Shown here in pieces: positions 44,758 to 52,956 of a DNA stretch of 64,000 bases. The stretch covers positions 3,782,001-3,846,000 of the forward strand of contig NC_016887.1 of the NCBI RefSeq assembly GCF_000284035.1. The letters are read 5' to 3'. How positions within the stretch are numbered: the stretch's first letter is position 1; every line of letters starts with the position of its first letter. This DNA comes from Nocardia cyriacigeorgica GUH-2. Its GTDB lineage: Bacteria > Actinomycetota > Actinomycetes > Mycobacteriales > Mycobacteriaceae. The notes beneath the pieces were generated by a model. It was not told the DNA's origin and searched no databases. It worked only from the letters and a program-made list of their open reading frames with translations. The position numbers and the translations under genes are program-made.

Positions 44758-44981
44758 TATTTCGCGCGTCCATCGCCAACGGGTCGACTATTCCAGTCGG
44801 AATATTCCTCGCGGTATTCACCGCAAACTACACGGCATTCGAAGTCCCGCCGCGCCATCGCGCTGACACCCCTCTGTCATTTCGACAGCGCTAGCGCCGA
44901 ACCGTGCCCACCGAATCCGCGAATCACCGACTTTCCGCATGCCCGAATCACGTTGCTTCGATCCACGAACGGCCACTTCCG

Positions 44982-45353
44982 ATGATCCCCAGTCATTTTG
45001 AGAATTCCATTCTGCACACTCACCCGAATCCCCCATCAGCAGCACGACTCCCCCGCCCCCACGCCATCGGCTACCTCCGCGCCGACCGCACCACCAACCC
45101 CGGCTTCACCCACGCCCGCCTGCGCCTGCTGGCCATCGCCCACGGCTACCACCTCACCCACATCCTCACCGTCCCCGGCCAAGACCCCACCACCGACCTC
45201 CTCCGCCTACTCCGCACCCTCACCCCCGACACCGAAGCCATCCTCACCCCCGACCCCACCCACCTCACCGACCGCCAAACCCACGTCCTGCGCACCTTCT
45301 GCGCACTCCACACCGGCGGCGACCTACACCCCCGCGTCCACATCGCCCGCTGA
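44982..45353 (+). CDS. Resolvase-like small protein, probably lacking catalytic Ser
   Basis: A 123-residue protein with the outline of a serine-recombinase N-terminal domain: HAIGYLRADRTTNPGFTHA, ARLRLLAIAHGYHLTHILTV, LLRLLRTLTPDTEAILTPD and LTDRQ. In true enzymes the first block reads Y-x-R-V-S with the nucleophile; here it is LRADRTT, so it is probably not catalytic. No DNA-binding C-terminal part exists. ATG 44982 is preferred over 44904, since the residues before it are unlike the domain. Codon use is heavily C-rich. Function unknown. Confidence 0.55.
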   Translation: MIPSHFENSILHTHPNPPSAARLPRPHAIGYLRADRTTNPGFTHARLRLLAIAHGYHLTHILTVPGQDPTTDLLRLLRTLTPDTEAILTPDPTHLTDRQTHVLRTFCALHTGGDLHPRVHIAR

Positions 45354-45551
45354 CCCCGCACCGCCCCGCCCGGCCCGACTCGCGCCGGACACCCCGCCCC
45401 CGCACGACGGCCACTCTCCCACGCCTGACCTGCCATTTCTCCAGGTGAACACCCACGATCACCCGGTCTCGATTCAGATGGAACCGAGGCCGGGCCTGCT
45501 GCGTCTATATTCATGAGCGGGGAAATCCGACGCCGACGCCCAGGGAGAGCT

Positions 45552-46115
45552 ATGCGAACCGACGTCCTACGCGCCACCATGGCCGCAGCAGCCGTAGCGC
45601 TGCTCGCCGCTGGATGCGGATCGACCACCGAGGGGGAGCCCACGGCCGCCGGGTCGAACACTGCCTCGACCACCCGGAATCTGGATGAGATCGAGATCTT
45701 CAACCCGTGTTCGGAGTTGAGCGATGAGGCGCTCGAATCGGCAGGTTTGGATCCATCGAGCAAAGGCGTGATCACCGACCCTCCGTCAGGACCATCGACC
45801 TGGCGGGTCTGCAACTGGACTCCTTCCGACAAGCAGTTTGCCATCGGTGTGTTCTCGACAAGCCACACCCTGGAGGAGTCCCGTAAGAACGACGACCTGA
45901 CCGACTTCAAGGATGTGACGGTTGGAAGCCGGGAAGGCCTCAGCTTCCGCGATAAGTCCACGCCCGCCGGAGACGGTTGCTATGTCGCCTTCGCAGCGGA
46001 GCAGGGGATGTTCGAAATCAGCGCCGACTGGCTGAGGCGCGGCAAGCGCGACGTCGACATCTGCTCGATCGCTCTCGACCACGCCATTGAGCTAGAACCC
46101 CACCTCCCGAAGTAG
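45552..46115 (+). CDS. DUF3558 lipoprotein of secretion cassette
   Basis: A 187-residue lipoprotein. The signal peptide ends in lipobox LLAAGC (Cys about residue 22), followed by a Thr/Ser-rich linker and a DUF3558 domain (FNPCSELSDEALESAGLD, WRVCNWTP, GDGCYVAF, VDICSIALDHA), with Cys spacing suitable for disulfides. ATG 45552 follows AGGGAGAG. It stands first in the T7SS-type cassette and would sit on the outer face of the cytoplasmic membrane. Confidence 0.85.
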   Translation: MRTDVLRATMAAAAVALLAAGCGSTTEGEPTAAGSNTASTTRNLDEIEIFNPCSELSDEALESAGLDPSSKGVITDPPSGPSTWRVCNWTPSDKQFAIGVFSTSHTLEESRKNDDLTDFKDVTVGSREGLSFRDKSTPAGDGCYVAFAAEQGMFEISADWLRRGKRDVDICSIALDHAIELEPHLPK

Positions 46116-46159
46116 GCCAAGGAACGTCACGCAGTGGTTGTGAAAACGCAGGAGCACCA

Positions 46160-46564
46160 ATGAGCGACGACACCCAAGCTCAAATTCAGCAGTGGACGCA
46201 GCTGAAGCAACAGGCCATCGATGGCCAGCTCCGTATGGAAGACGGCATCGGCGAAGCTCTTCGGGCTGCCTGCGCGACATATATCGACAAGCTCGACCGT
46301 CTCAAGATCGAGGCGCGAGGCCTGTCCCACCTCTCCGGCTACGGCGGCCTCGATTCCGCCATCGCCATCCGCAACAAGTTCCAGGACAAAGCCATCAACG
46401 GCAGCCCCGGTCGCCCCGATGATTCCGCGGTCGCCCGACTGGACAAGCACATCGAGATCGCCCAGCTCATGCACGACACCTACGCCGCCGCGATCGGACG
46501 ACTCCAGAACACCGACCAGAACGTCGGAACGAACGTGAACACAGCTGGGGAGGGGATTCGCTGA
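46160..46564 (+). CDS. WXG100/Esp-like helical secretion-cassette protein
   Basis: A 134-residue, almost wholly helical, soluble protein (IQQWTQLKQQAIDGQLRMED ... YIDKLDRLKIEARGL ... IEIAQLMHDTYAAAIGRLQ). It has no signal peptide. Together with its position before a PPE-like gene and EspG, this suggests a type VII secretion substrate or partner of the PPE-like protein, in the way PE pairs with PPE. The WxG motif itself is not evident. Its stop overlaps the next start. Confidence 0.65.
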   Translation: MSDDTQAQIQQWTQLKQQAIDGQLRMEDGIGEALRAACATYIDKLDRLKIEARGLSHLSGYGGLDSAIAIRNKFQDKAINGSPGRPDDSAVARLDKHIEIAQLMHDTYAAAIGRLQNTDQNVGTNVNTAGEGIR

Positions 46565-47946
46565 TGGTTCTTCCACTGATACCCGTCGCCGTCGTAGCGA
46601 TCGGCGCCATCGCCGGCGGCGCGCAGGTGAGCCGGAACTACATCGAGGCGGATGAGAACGCCGATACTGCCGAGGGGCTGCGCAACAGCGGCCAGCAGAA
46701 GTGGGATCCCGACCGCCAGATCATCAACGGCGAATGGGAGCGGCTGAAAAAGGATTTCGATGGCGAGTGGGCCGACCCGGCCGCGCCGTGCGAAGCGTTC
46801 ACCACCTGGGACCACAAGAAGATCTGGGACGCGCTCAACGCAACGACGCCCGATCACGGCCCGGTCGCCGAGGGCGAAATCAATGCGGGAGCCGACGGTT
46901 GGCGCAGGCTGACCACAGGCACAACCGACGCGATCGACCAGTTCCGCAACGATGTCACCAAGGCGATCGAAGAGAAGTGGGGCGGGAAGACCGCCAACTC
47001 CGCCATGACCGGCACGCTCAACTACACGGAATCGGCGAAGAAGCTCCCTCATACCTTCCAGATGGTCGCCAACGGCATCGACCTGATCCAGGGGTACTTG
47101 GGCCAGGCAAAGATGTCTGTCGCCCCGCCGATCGAAGTCTCTGGTTTCGATGAGTTCGTCGGCGACCTCCCCCTGACCGGCACTCTCAAGACCAACAAGC
47201 ATCGCGCGGACGAGGCCGAGCGGCTGGCGCAGGACGTCATGAGCAGCATCTACCAGCCCGGTGCGGTAGCCGTCGACCAGCGCACACCAGTGCTGGCGAA
47301 GCCGGAGAGTCCGATCGACGACGGTGAAGTGAAACCGCCAGTCGTCCCGCCGTCCTATCCCCCGGAGGTGAAACCGCCGGGCGGAAAGGAAGGCGAAGAA
47401 CCTGGCATCGTAGAACCCGTCGAGCCGAAGCCCGAAGACAACGACGACACCGACGATCAGGGAACCGACAACGGCACCGAGCCCGAGTCGACCACCCCGA
47501 GCTCCACCACCCCGTCCACCACGGCGGCGTCCGCGCTCGACTCGGCGACCCCGAAGAACCTCGAAGACCCGCTCGCCCGTTCCGGCCAGCCGGGTTCGAC
47601 CACATCCGGCATCCCCGGCGGCGGTTTCCCGGGCGGAACCGGCGGCACCGGCGGTTCGCGCGGCGGCACCGGGACCGGCGGAACACCGGGTGCCGGCCGC
47701 AGTCTTCCGGGCGGCGGCGTCGGCCAGTCGGGTGGCGCGGGCGGCACGAACGCGGCGGCCGCACGTGCCGCGGGTATGGGCCGAGCCGGTATGCCGATGG
47801 GCATGATGCCGCCCGGTGGCGCGCGCGGTAAGGGCGACGACGAGGACGAGCACAAGACCCCCGACTATCTGGTGCAGGATCGCACCACCGAACTGCTCGG
47901 CGAACAGCCGCGCGTGCTACCACCGGGTGGTGTCATCGGCGCATGA
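46564..47946 (+). CDS. PPE-like type VII secretion substrate with Pro/Gly-rich tail
   Basis: A 460-residue protein: a short hydrophobic start (PLIPVAVVAIGAIAGGAQ), a helical domain to about residue 230 (WDHKKIWDALNATTPDHG, WRRLTTGTTDAIDQFRNDV), then a Pro/Glu/Thr-rich region and a Gly/Pro tail (GGTGGTGGSRGGTGTGG, MPMGMMPPGG). This matches long Nocardia T7SS-linked proteins rather than a canonical PPE opening. The tail ends PDYLVQDRTTELLGEQP. It overlaps the EspG gene (ATGA). Confidence 0.7.
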   Translation: MVLPLIPVAVVAIGAIAGGAQVSRNYIEADENADTAEGLRNSGQQKWDPDRQIINGEWERLKKDFDGEWADPAAPCEAFTTWDHKKIWDALNATTPDHGPVAEGEINAGADGWRRLTTGTTDAIDQFRNDVTKAIEEKWGGKTANSAMTGTLNYTESAKKLPHTFQMVANGIDLIQGYLGQAKMSVAPPIEVSGFDEFVGDLPLTGTLKTNKHRADEAERLAQDVMSSIYQPGAVAVDQRTPVLAKPESPIDDGEVKPPVVPPSYPPEVKPPGGKEGEEPGIVEPVEPKPEDNDDTDDQGTDNGTEPESTTPSSTTPSTTAASALDSATPKNLEDPLARSGQPGSTTSGIPGGGFPGGTGGTGGSRGGTGTGGTPGAGRSLPGGGVGQSGGAGGTNAAAARAAGMGRAGMPMGMMPPGGARGKGDDEDEHKTPDYLVQDRTTELLGEQPRVLPPGGVIGA

Positions 47947-48779
47947 GTGAAAACCGTTGGCAGCTCGATGGTCTCGCGTTCACCATCGCGCTGGAGGCGC
48001 TCGGCCGCGACCGCCTGCCGTATCCGTTGAGCTTCCGGCCCGAATTCGTCGAGCATCTCGATGATTACGAACGCATGCGCATGCAGGCCGCGCAGAAGGT
48101 GCAGCAGGTGTTCGACGAACGTCTCTACAACGCGCTCGCCATCCTGCTGGAACCGCAGGTGCGCGTGGAGATCGAGGGATTCTACGGCCCGCAGCAGTCG
48201 CAGGTCGTGCGGGTGCACGCCGGGGTGGTCGACCAGGTCGCCACCATCGCCACCCAGCAGCCCGGCCCCACCCGCGAACACGGCCGCGACATCATCATCA
48301 CCCAGTGCCGCTCCCAGTCGATGGCCGCGGAAATCGTCGGTCGGCTCCCCCGCTACCAGGGCGGTTCCCACCGCCCGTTCCGGGCCCGCCGCTCCGACCT
48401 GAATCAGCCGGTCTACTCCCATCATCCGACGCGCCTGTCCCCCGCCGAAGAGATGAACCGCTTCTTCCGCCGCCCCCGCATCGGCACCGGCGAGATCACC
48501 GTCTACCCCGACTACACCCTCGACGCCCGCCCCACCGACGACGGCCGCGCCTTCATCTGGCTCGACTACCCCGACGACGGCCGCTACCTGCTCCACCACC
48601 ACAACCACGACGACCTCACCGTCACCCCCGGCCCACCCGACGAACTGATCCGCCAACTCCAAGACCGCCTCCGAGCCACCGCCGCCACCCGCAACCAACC
48701 CCAACGAGTCCCCGCCGACCCCGCCGAAGACGACGACCTCTACTACCAACAACGCAACGAACGAGGCTGGCTCGTCTAG
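47943..48779 (+). CDS. EspG-family ESX secretion chaperone
   Basis: A 278-residue protein with an EspG fold signature at its start (WQLDGLAFTIALEALGRDRL PYPL type) and the later block RRPRIGTGEITVY, WLDYPDDGRYLLHH. EspG binds PE-PPE type substrates in the cytoplasm and delivers them to the ESX machine. The end (DDDLYYQQRNERGWLV) is hydrophilic. It is the last of four co-directional genes; no EccB/C/D/E or mycosin gene is in the window. Confidence 0.85.
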   Translation: MSENRWQLDGLAFTIALEALGRDRLPYPLSFRPEFVEHLDDYERMRMQAAQKVQQVFDERLYNALAILLEPQVRVEIEGFYGPQQSQVVRVHAGVVDQVATIATQQPGPTREHGRDIIITQCRSQSMAAEIVGRLPRYQGGSHRPFRARRSDLNQPVYSHHPTRLSPAEEMNRFFRRPRIGTGEITVYPDYTLDARPTDDGRAFIWLDYPDDGRYLLHHHNHDDLTVTPGPPDELIRQLQDRLRATAATRNQPQRVPADPAEDDDLYYQQRNERGWLV

Positions 48780-48790
48780 TCCCCCCATCG

Positions 48791-48859
48791 CAGCCCACGA
48801 GGGAGACATGAGACGGCCGACACGCCGTAACGGCCTGCGTCATGTCTCCCTCGTCGCGG
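48791..48859. repeat. Hairpin repeat, copy A
   Basis: A 69-nt element. CGAGGGAGACATGA (48798-48811) pairs perfectly with 48840-48853, and an inner stem GGCCG/CGGCC encloses the loop ACACGCCGTAA. It is 56/69 identical to copy B; differences in the outer stem are compensated. It lies 11 nt after the EspG stop, so it might also act as a terminator. Confidence 0.8.
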
Positions 48860-49084
48860 CGACTGTGGCGGGACCGGCGGAGTTGGGACATCGATCCCGC
48901 CGAAATGGTCAGGGAGAACACGCAATACCGGTGCCGGCTGGAAGGCTCGCGAGCGTCTCAGTACCCGCCCCCGCGCACTCATCCCGCGGATCGGCCCGAT
49001 GAGCGATCGGCAGACCGCCCGACCCGCGCCCGGTCAGGCGGCGGTGCCGTTATATCCCAGTCACGCCGCCGAGTTCCGGTACGC

Positions 49085-49153
49085 CAGCCCACGAGTGGTA
49101 CATGAGGCAGGCGACACGCCGTAATCGCCTGCCTCATGTACCACTCATCGCGG
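49085..49153. repeat. Hairpin repeat, copy B
   Basis: A 69-nt element with a perfect 22-bp stem (49093-49114 with 49125-49146) and the loop CACGCCGTAA, shared with copy A. Flanks CAGCCCACGAG and TCGCGG are also shared. No coding role; the similar short translations it gives on both strands come from the palindrome. Confidence 0.8.
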
Positions 49154-49257
49154 AGCTTGGACTGCGGGGCCGGTGGAGGTCGGTGGCGGCCGGTAGGATC
49201 TGCCGGAGCGCGGGCGCTGGCCGCTACGCGTTCTTGATCTGTTCGAGGGGGAAGTCC

Positions 49258-49440
49258 ATGTCCGTTGCTCAGCCGGTGCAGGTGGAGCCGGAGTAATTGC
49301 GTACTCACGCGATGAAGGCGAGGGTCTGCGTGGTCCGGTGGGGCAGGGGTTGGAGGCGGCGACGCAGGTCAGTTCGGCGGTCGATACGCATTCCCAGGCG
49401 GTCTCGGCGGCTATCGCGACTAGAGCCCGCAGTATCGCTC
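49258..49440 (+). pseudogene. Broken EspC-like T7SS gene
   Basis: From ATG 49258, which has a GAGGGGGAAG site, the frame reads MSVAQPVQVEPE, stops at TAA (49294-49296), resumes LRTHAMKAR, then is shifted by one frame near 49317-49323 to GLRGPVGQGLEAATQVSSAV and DTHSQAVSAAIATRA. Joined up this is the usual N-terminal form of an EspC-type (DUF2580) protein (V.PE.LR.HA...GLAG..G). The 3' end is unclear. It is probably a relic of the secretion cassette. The rest of 48860-49550 holds no gene that I can support. Confidence 0.6.
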
Positions 49441-49550
49441 GCCGACGACATGGTCCTCAGATACGGGCCCATCCTTCATCGACTACTGCACCGAGTGTGG
49501 GACCCGGCGGAATGCGGGCGTAGTCGAGATAGTTCAGCCGTAGAGCGGTG

Positions 49551-50225
49551 TCACGAGTTGTGCTCCGGGCGACCGCCCCGCGCGCTGAGTCTGCGGATCG
49601 GGCCGATCAGCGACCGGTAGATGGGCCGAACGATACGTCCCGGCAGATGCCGGTGGCGTTCTTCCTCCCAGACCCGCGCCCGCGGGTGGGACGCGAGGGG
49701 TGACCAGCGGTCGGTGACCGGTGGCGCGGATGTGTGTAATGCGATGTGGCACAGGTGTTTTATGTTGATGAAACCGTACTGGTTGGGGCTGACGAGGCGC
49801 ACGGGCGCGCCGTGGTCGCTGTTGAGGGGTTGGCCGTCGAGGTGGTCGGCGATGAGGACGTCGTCGGCCAGGACGTCGTCGAGTACGACGATCGACTCGA
49901 AATCGTCCAGACCGCGGAAGACCGCGTGGGTGATCGTCGTGCCCGGCTCGAGCAGGGGCTCGATGCGGGTGCGGTACAGGGCCTGGAACGGCACCCCTTC
50001 CCAGCGCAGGCCGGTGGCAGACCAGCCGGCGACGCAATGGAAATCCGACAGCTGCTCGCGGCGAGGCATCGACGCGAGCTCCGCCACGGGGATCGTGGTG
50101 GTCTCGGTGAGGGGCCCGGCGATCTCGATGGTGGGGTCGGCGGGGACCGGGGGCGGCGGATGGTGCAGGTGAGTGCCGAAGCGCGGGAAACCGTCGACAG
50201 CGCGCTGGCCGGGCGGGAGTGCCAT
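49551..50225 (-). CDS. Sulfite-oxidase-type molybdopterin-binding oxidoreductase
   Basis: A 224-residue single-domain member of the sulfite oxidase/YedY molybdopterin family. Cys64 in DFHCVAGWSATGLRWEG is the expected molybdenum ligand, followed by AVFRGLDDFESIVVLDDVLADDVLIADHLDGQPL and HGAPVRLVSPNQYGFINIKH. No Tat signal is seen, so it is probably cytoplasmic. The start ATG 50225 follows GGAGG; a frame to 50258 is also open. Substrate and electron partner unknown. It appears monocistronic. Confidence 0.85.
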   Translation of the reverse strand: MALPPGQRAVDGFPRFGTHLHHPPPPVPADPTIEIAGPLTETTTIPVAELASMPRREQLSDFHCVAGWSATGLRWEGVPFQALYRTRIEPLLEPGTTITHAVFRGLDDFESIVVLDDVLADDVLIADHLDGQPLNSDHGAPVRLVSPNQYGFINIKHLCHIALHTSAPPVTDRWSPLASHPRARVWEEERHRHLPGRIVRPIYRSLIGPIRRLSARGGRPEHNS

Positions 50226-50394
50226 ACCGATCCTCCATCTATACGGCGGCGTATACATGGAAGCGTAGCGCGCAGCCGACCAGGCGTCGAGGGTTGTGCT
50301 GCACGTTACCGACGCTCCCGCGCCACACCGGCAGGCCGCCGAGAGCAGCCGAACTCCCGGCCAGGAAAGGCGCCAGTGGGGCGCGAATACCGGC

Positions 50395-51000
50395 TCAGCG
50401 GCGCGAGCGTCGCTGCACGACGTGTGCGAGCACCGTCGACACCAGATTGCCGATCATGGCCGGAGTCGGTGGGCTGCTGTCGCGGTCGGCGAACAGCAGG
50501 TGTGCGCCGCCGACGAGGGACAGGGTGAGGGAGTCGATGTCGGCGTCTTCGGCGATTCGGCCCAGGTCTCGCTCGTCGGACAGGTAGGCCGACACCATGG
50601 CGGTGACGTCGCCGAGGATGGCCATGCCGCCGCCTGGGCGAGCGTCGCGCAGGCGGGTGCGCAGCTCGTCTCGGGCGGTGATGAGCGGGATGATGGCGAC
50701 CGGGATCGGCCCGAACAAGGCAGGTAATGCGGTCGACAGATTGTCGACGACCGCGCCGTGGCCGACGGATTCGCGCAGCGCGCTCGCCTCCGCCTCCAGT
50801 TGCCCTGCCCGATCGAGCACCAGCTCGGTCAGGAAGGCATCGAAGTCGGGGAAGTGCCGGTGCAGAACACCTTTCGCGCAGCCGGCCTCATCGGTGACGG
50901 CGCGACTGGTCAGTCCGCTCGGCCCGGAACGCAGCAGCACCCGCTCGGCGGCATCGAACAGCTGCTGCCGGGCGTCGCGCAGGTGCACACCAGTCGGCAC
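50395..51000 (-). CDS. TetR-family repressor, divergent from methyltransferase
   Basis: A 201-residue TetR regulator: HTH with SGLTSRAVTDEAGCAKGVLH and RHFPDFDAFLTELV, then a helical ligand domain. ATG 51000 begins 35 nt from the first of two 16-bp palindromes, so it is almost surely autoregulated and controls the divergent methyltransferase gene. Inducer unknown. Confidence 0.9.
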   Translation of the reverse strand: MPTGVHLRDARQQLFDAAERVLLRSGPSGLTSRAVTDEAGCAKGVLHRHFPDFDAFLTELVLDRAGQLEAEASALRESVGHGAVVDNLSTALPALFGPIPVAIIPLITARDELRTRLRDARPGGGMAILGDVTAMVSAYLSDERDLGRIAEDADIDSLTLSLVGGAHLLFADRDSSPPTPAMIGNLVSTVLAHVVQRRSRR

Positions 51001-51034
51001 TCGACACTCCTCTCATGCGACCATTCATTGCCAG

Positions 51035-51070
51035 GTGGGCAATCGCCCACTAGTGTGGGCACATGCCCAC
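51035..51070. promoter_or_regulatory. Double TetR operator over methyltransferase start
   Basis: Two perfect 16-bp palindromes, GTGGGCAATCGCCCAC (51035-51050) and GTGGGCACATGCCCAC (51055-51070), share arms GTGGGC/GCCCAC and are centred 20 bp apart (two helical turns). The second includes the ATG of the methyltransferase. TAGTGT (51051-51056) between them suits a -10 box, 6 nt before the ATG. Confidence 0.85.
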
Positions 51071-51890
51071 TTTACCTCGTGAACAACCGGAACCAGCACC
51101 GGCCCAGCCACATCGGGCGCGGGCGATGGCGGAGTCGTTCGGCACCGACGCGCAGCGGTATGACCAGGCCAGACCCGCGTATCCGGCGGCACTCGTAGCG
51201 CGGATCGTTGCGCAGAGCCCCGGCCTCGATGTGCTCGACGTCGGCTGCGGCACGGGAATCGCGGCGCGCCAGTTCCAAGAGGCCGGCTGCACGGTGCTCG
51301 GCATCGAACCCGATCCCAGGATGGCCGACTTCGCACGCACCCGCGGCCTGCCGGTCGAGGTCGCGACCTTCGAAACCTGGGACCCGGACGGGCGCAGCTT
51401 CGATGCGATCACCGCGGCGCAATCCTGGCATTGGGTTGACCCGGACGCAGCCGTCGCCAAGGCGGCGTCAGTGCTGCGGCCGAACGGGCTGCTGTCCATC
51501 TTCGGCCACGTCTTCGAACCGCCGATCGAGGTGGCCGAACCGTTCGCCGCCGCCTACCGCCGGGTCGCGCCGGACTCGCCTTTCGCCGGTCTGCCGGCGC
51601 GACGCCCGCTGGAGGTGTACGAGGCGACCTACGCGAAGATCGCCGGGCAGCTCCAGGACAGCGGCCGGTTCCACGCCGCCGAACAGTGGCGATACGACTG
51701 GGAACGGCCCTACACCCGCGACGAATGGCTGGACCTGCTACCCACGACCGGCGGTCTGACCCGACTGACTCCCGAGCAACTGGCCGAGATCCTCGACGCG
51801 GTCGGCGCTGCCATCGACGCGCTGGGGGGTGGGTTCACCATGCACTACACCACCTTGGCCGTGGCCGCCGCGCGTAACGCCGACTCCTGA
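51063..51890 (+). CDS. SAM-dependent methyltransferase (class I)
   Basis: A 275-residue class I methyltransferase: motif I LDVLDVGCGTG (residues 55-65), the acidic residue in IEPDPRM, and later FDAITAAQSWHWVDPDAAV, typical of methyltransferase type 11. ATG 51063 appears leaderless; MAESFGTD (51126) is an alternative without a clear site. It is regulated by the divergent TetR protein through two operators. The C-terminal part includes a WLDLLPTTGGLTRL block typical of trans-aconitate or small-acid methyltransferase-like proteins. Substrate not predictable. Confidence 0.9.
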   Translation: MPTLPREQPEPAPAQPHRARAMAESFGTDAQRYDQARPAYPAALVARIVAQSPGLDVLDVGCGTGIAARQFQEAGCTVLGIEPDPRMADFARTRGLPVEVATFETWDPDGRSFDAITAAQSWHWVDPDAAVAKAASVLRPNGLLSIFGHVFEPPIEVAEPFAAAYRRVAPDSPFAGLPARRPLEVYEATYAKIAGQLQDSGRFHAAEQWRYDWERPYTRDEWLDLLPTTGGLTRLTPEQLAEILDAVGAAIDALGGGFTMHYTTLAVAAARNADS

Positions 51891-51908
51891 TTCACGGAGT
51901 ACGGAGGC

Positions 51909-52901
51909 TCACCGCTTATCTTCGGCGAGTCCACCGGCGACACCGAGTTCGTCCAGACTGTTCAGCAGGAACGCGTTGACCGCTTCGGAACGCTCCAACT
52001 GGACGAGATGACCTGCGCCGCCGACTTTTTCGACCGCACGGAGGTCGGGAACGAACGCACGCATGGTGTCGAGCGGATCACGCCCGCTGAAACCTTCCAT
52101 ATCAGGGTCGTTCTCGCCGTAGACGAAATACACCGGGACGGTGACCGATGCGCCGGCGTAGTCGGCGGTCAGCTCCCAGTTGCGGTCGATGGCGCGGTAC
52201 CAGCTGAGGCCGCCGGTGAAACCGGTGCGCTCGAATTCCGTGGCGAGAGTGTCGAACTCGTCGTTCGATAGCCAACTCCACGGCAGTGCGGGCGCCTCGG
52301 GCAGCGCCTCGAGGTAGCTGATGCCCGGCGGGTTCTGCCAGGTGTCGAGATAGTGGTAGTCGCCGCTGAGGGCGTAGTAGACGCGGGCCAGGAACTCGCG
52401 TGACTGCGCGGCGAGGGCGGCGTCGGCGATGCCGGGCTCCCGGAAATACTCGAGGTGCAGGAAGTGCTTCTGCGCCATTTTCGACCAGTAGCTCGACGGC
52501 ACCCGCGGGGCGCGTGGGGTGAACGGGTTGTTCAGCACCACCAGGCCGCGCACGCGTTCGGGTGCGCGCAATGCCAGCTCCCACAGCAGGGCGGCACCGA
52601 AGTCCAGGCCCACGAAGACGGCCTGTTCGGCGCCGATGTCGTCGAGCAGGGCAAGCAAGTCGCCGATGGCGGCCGCATTGGTGTAGGCGTCGGCCCCGTC
52701 GGGGATGTCGCTGCGGCCGTATCCGCGCATGTCAGGAGCGATCGCGTGGAAACCCGCACGCGCCACGGCGTCCATCTGGCGGTGCCAGACGAACCAGGTG
52801 TGCGGGAAGCCGTGGCAGAACACCACCGGATAACCCGCACCCTGTTCCGCGACATGCAATCGCACGCCATTGCCCGTCACGAACCGATGAGCCACATCCA
52901 C
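51909..52901 (-). CDS. Alpha/beta-hydrolase, epoxide hydrolase-like
   Basis: A 330-residue hydrolase. HGFPHTWFVW forms the oxyanion motif, Asp100 in FVGLDFGA is the nucleophile (Asp rather than Ser, as in epoxide hydrolases and haloalkane dehalogenases), and His298 in GGAGHLVQLER completes the triad. Lid-domain SWYRAIDRNWEL resembles epoxide hydrolase. GTG 52901 is preceded by GGGAGG. It is divergent from the SDR gene with 55 nt between. The substrate is unknown. Confidence 0.9.
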   Translation of the reverse strand: MDVAHRFVTGNGVRLHVAEQGAGYPVVFCHGFPHTWFVWHRQMDAVARAGFHAIAPDMRGYGRSDIPDGADAYTNAAAIGDLLALLDDIGAEQAVFVGLDFGAALLWELALRAPERVRGLVVLNNPFTPRAPRVPSSYWSKMAQKHFLHLEYFREPGIADAALAAQSREFLARVYYALSGDYHYLDTWQNPPGISYLEALPEAPALPWSWLSNDEFDTLATEFERTGFTGGLSWYRAIDRNWELTADYAGASVTVPVYFVYGENDPDMEGFSGRDPLDTMRAFVPDLRAVEKVGGAGHLVQLERSEAVNAFLLNSLDELGVAGGLAEDKR

Positions 52902-52956
52902 GACAACCTCCCGAACACTAGAACGCGTTTCAGTTTCACGGTAATGTCCCGGGACC

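Noticed and set aside
48808..49296. Two 64-residue frames with similar starts (MRRPTRRNGLRHV, MRQATRRNRLPHV)
   Set aside because: The likeness comes from the hairpin repeats that they start in; after the repeat the sequences are unrelated and have no coding support.
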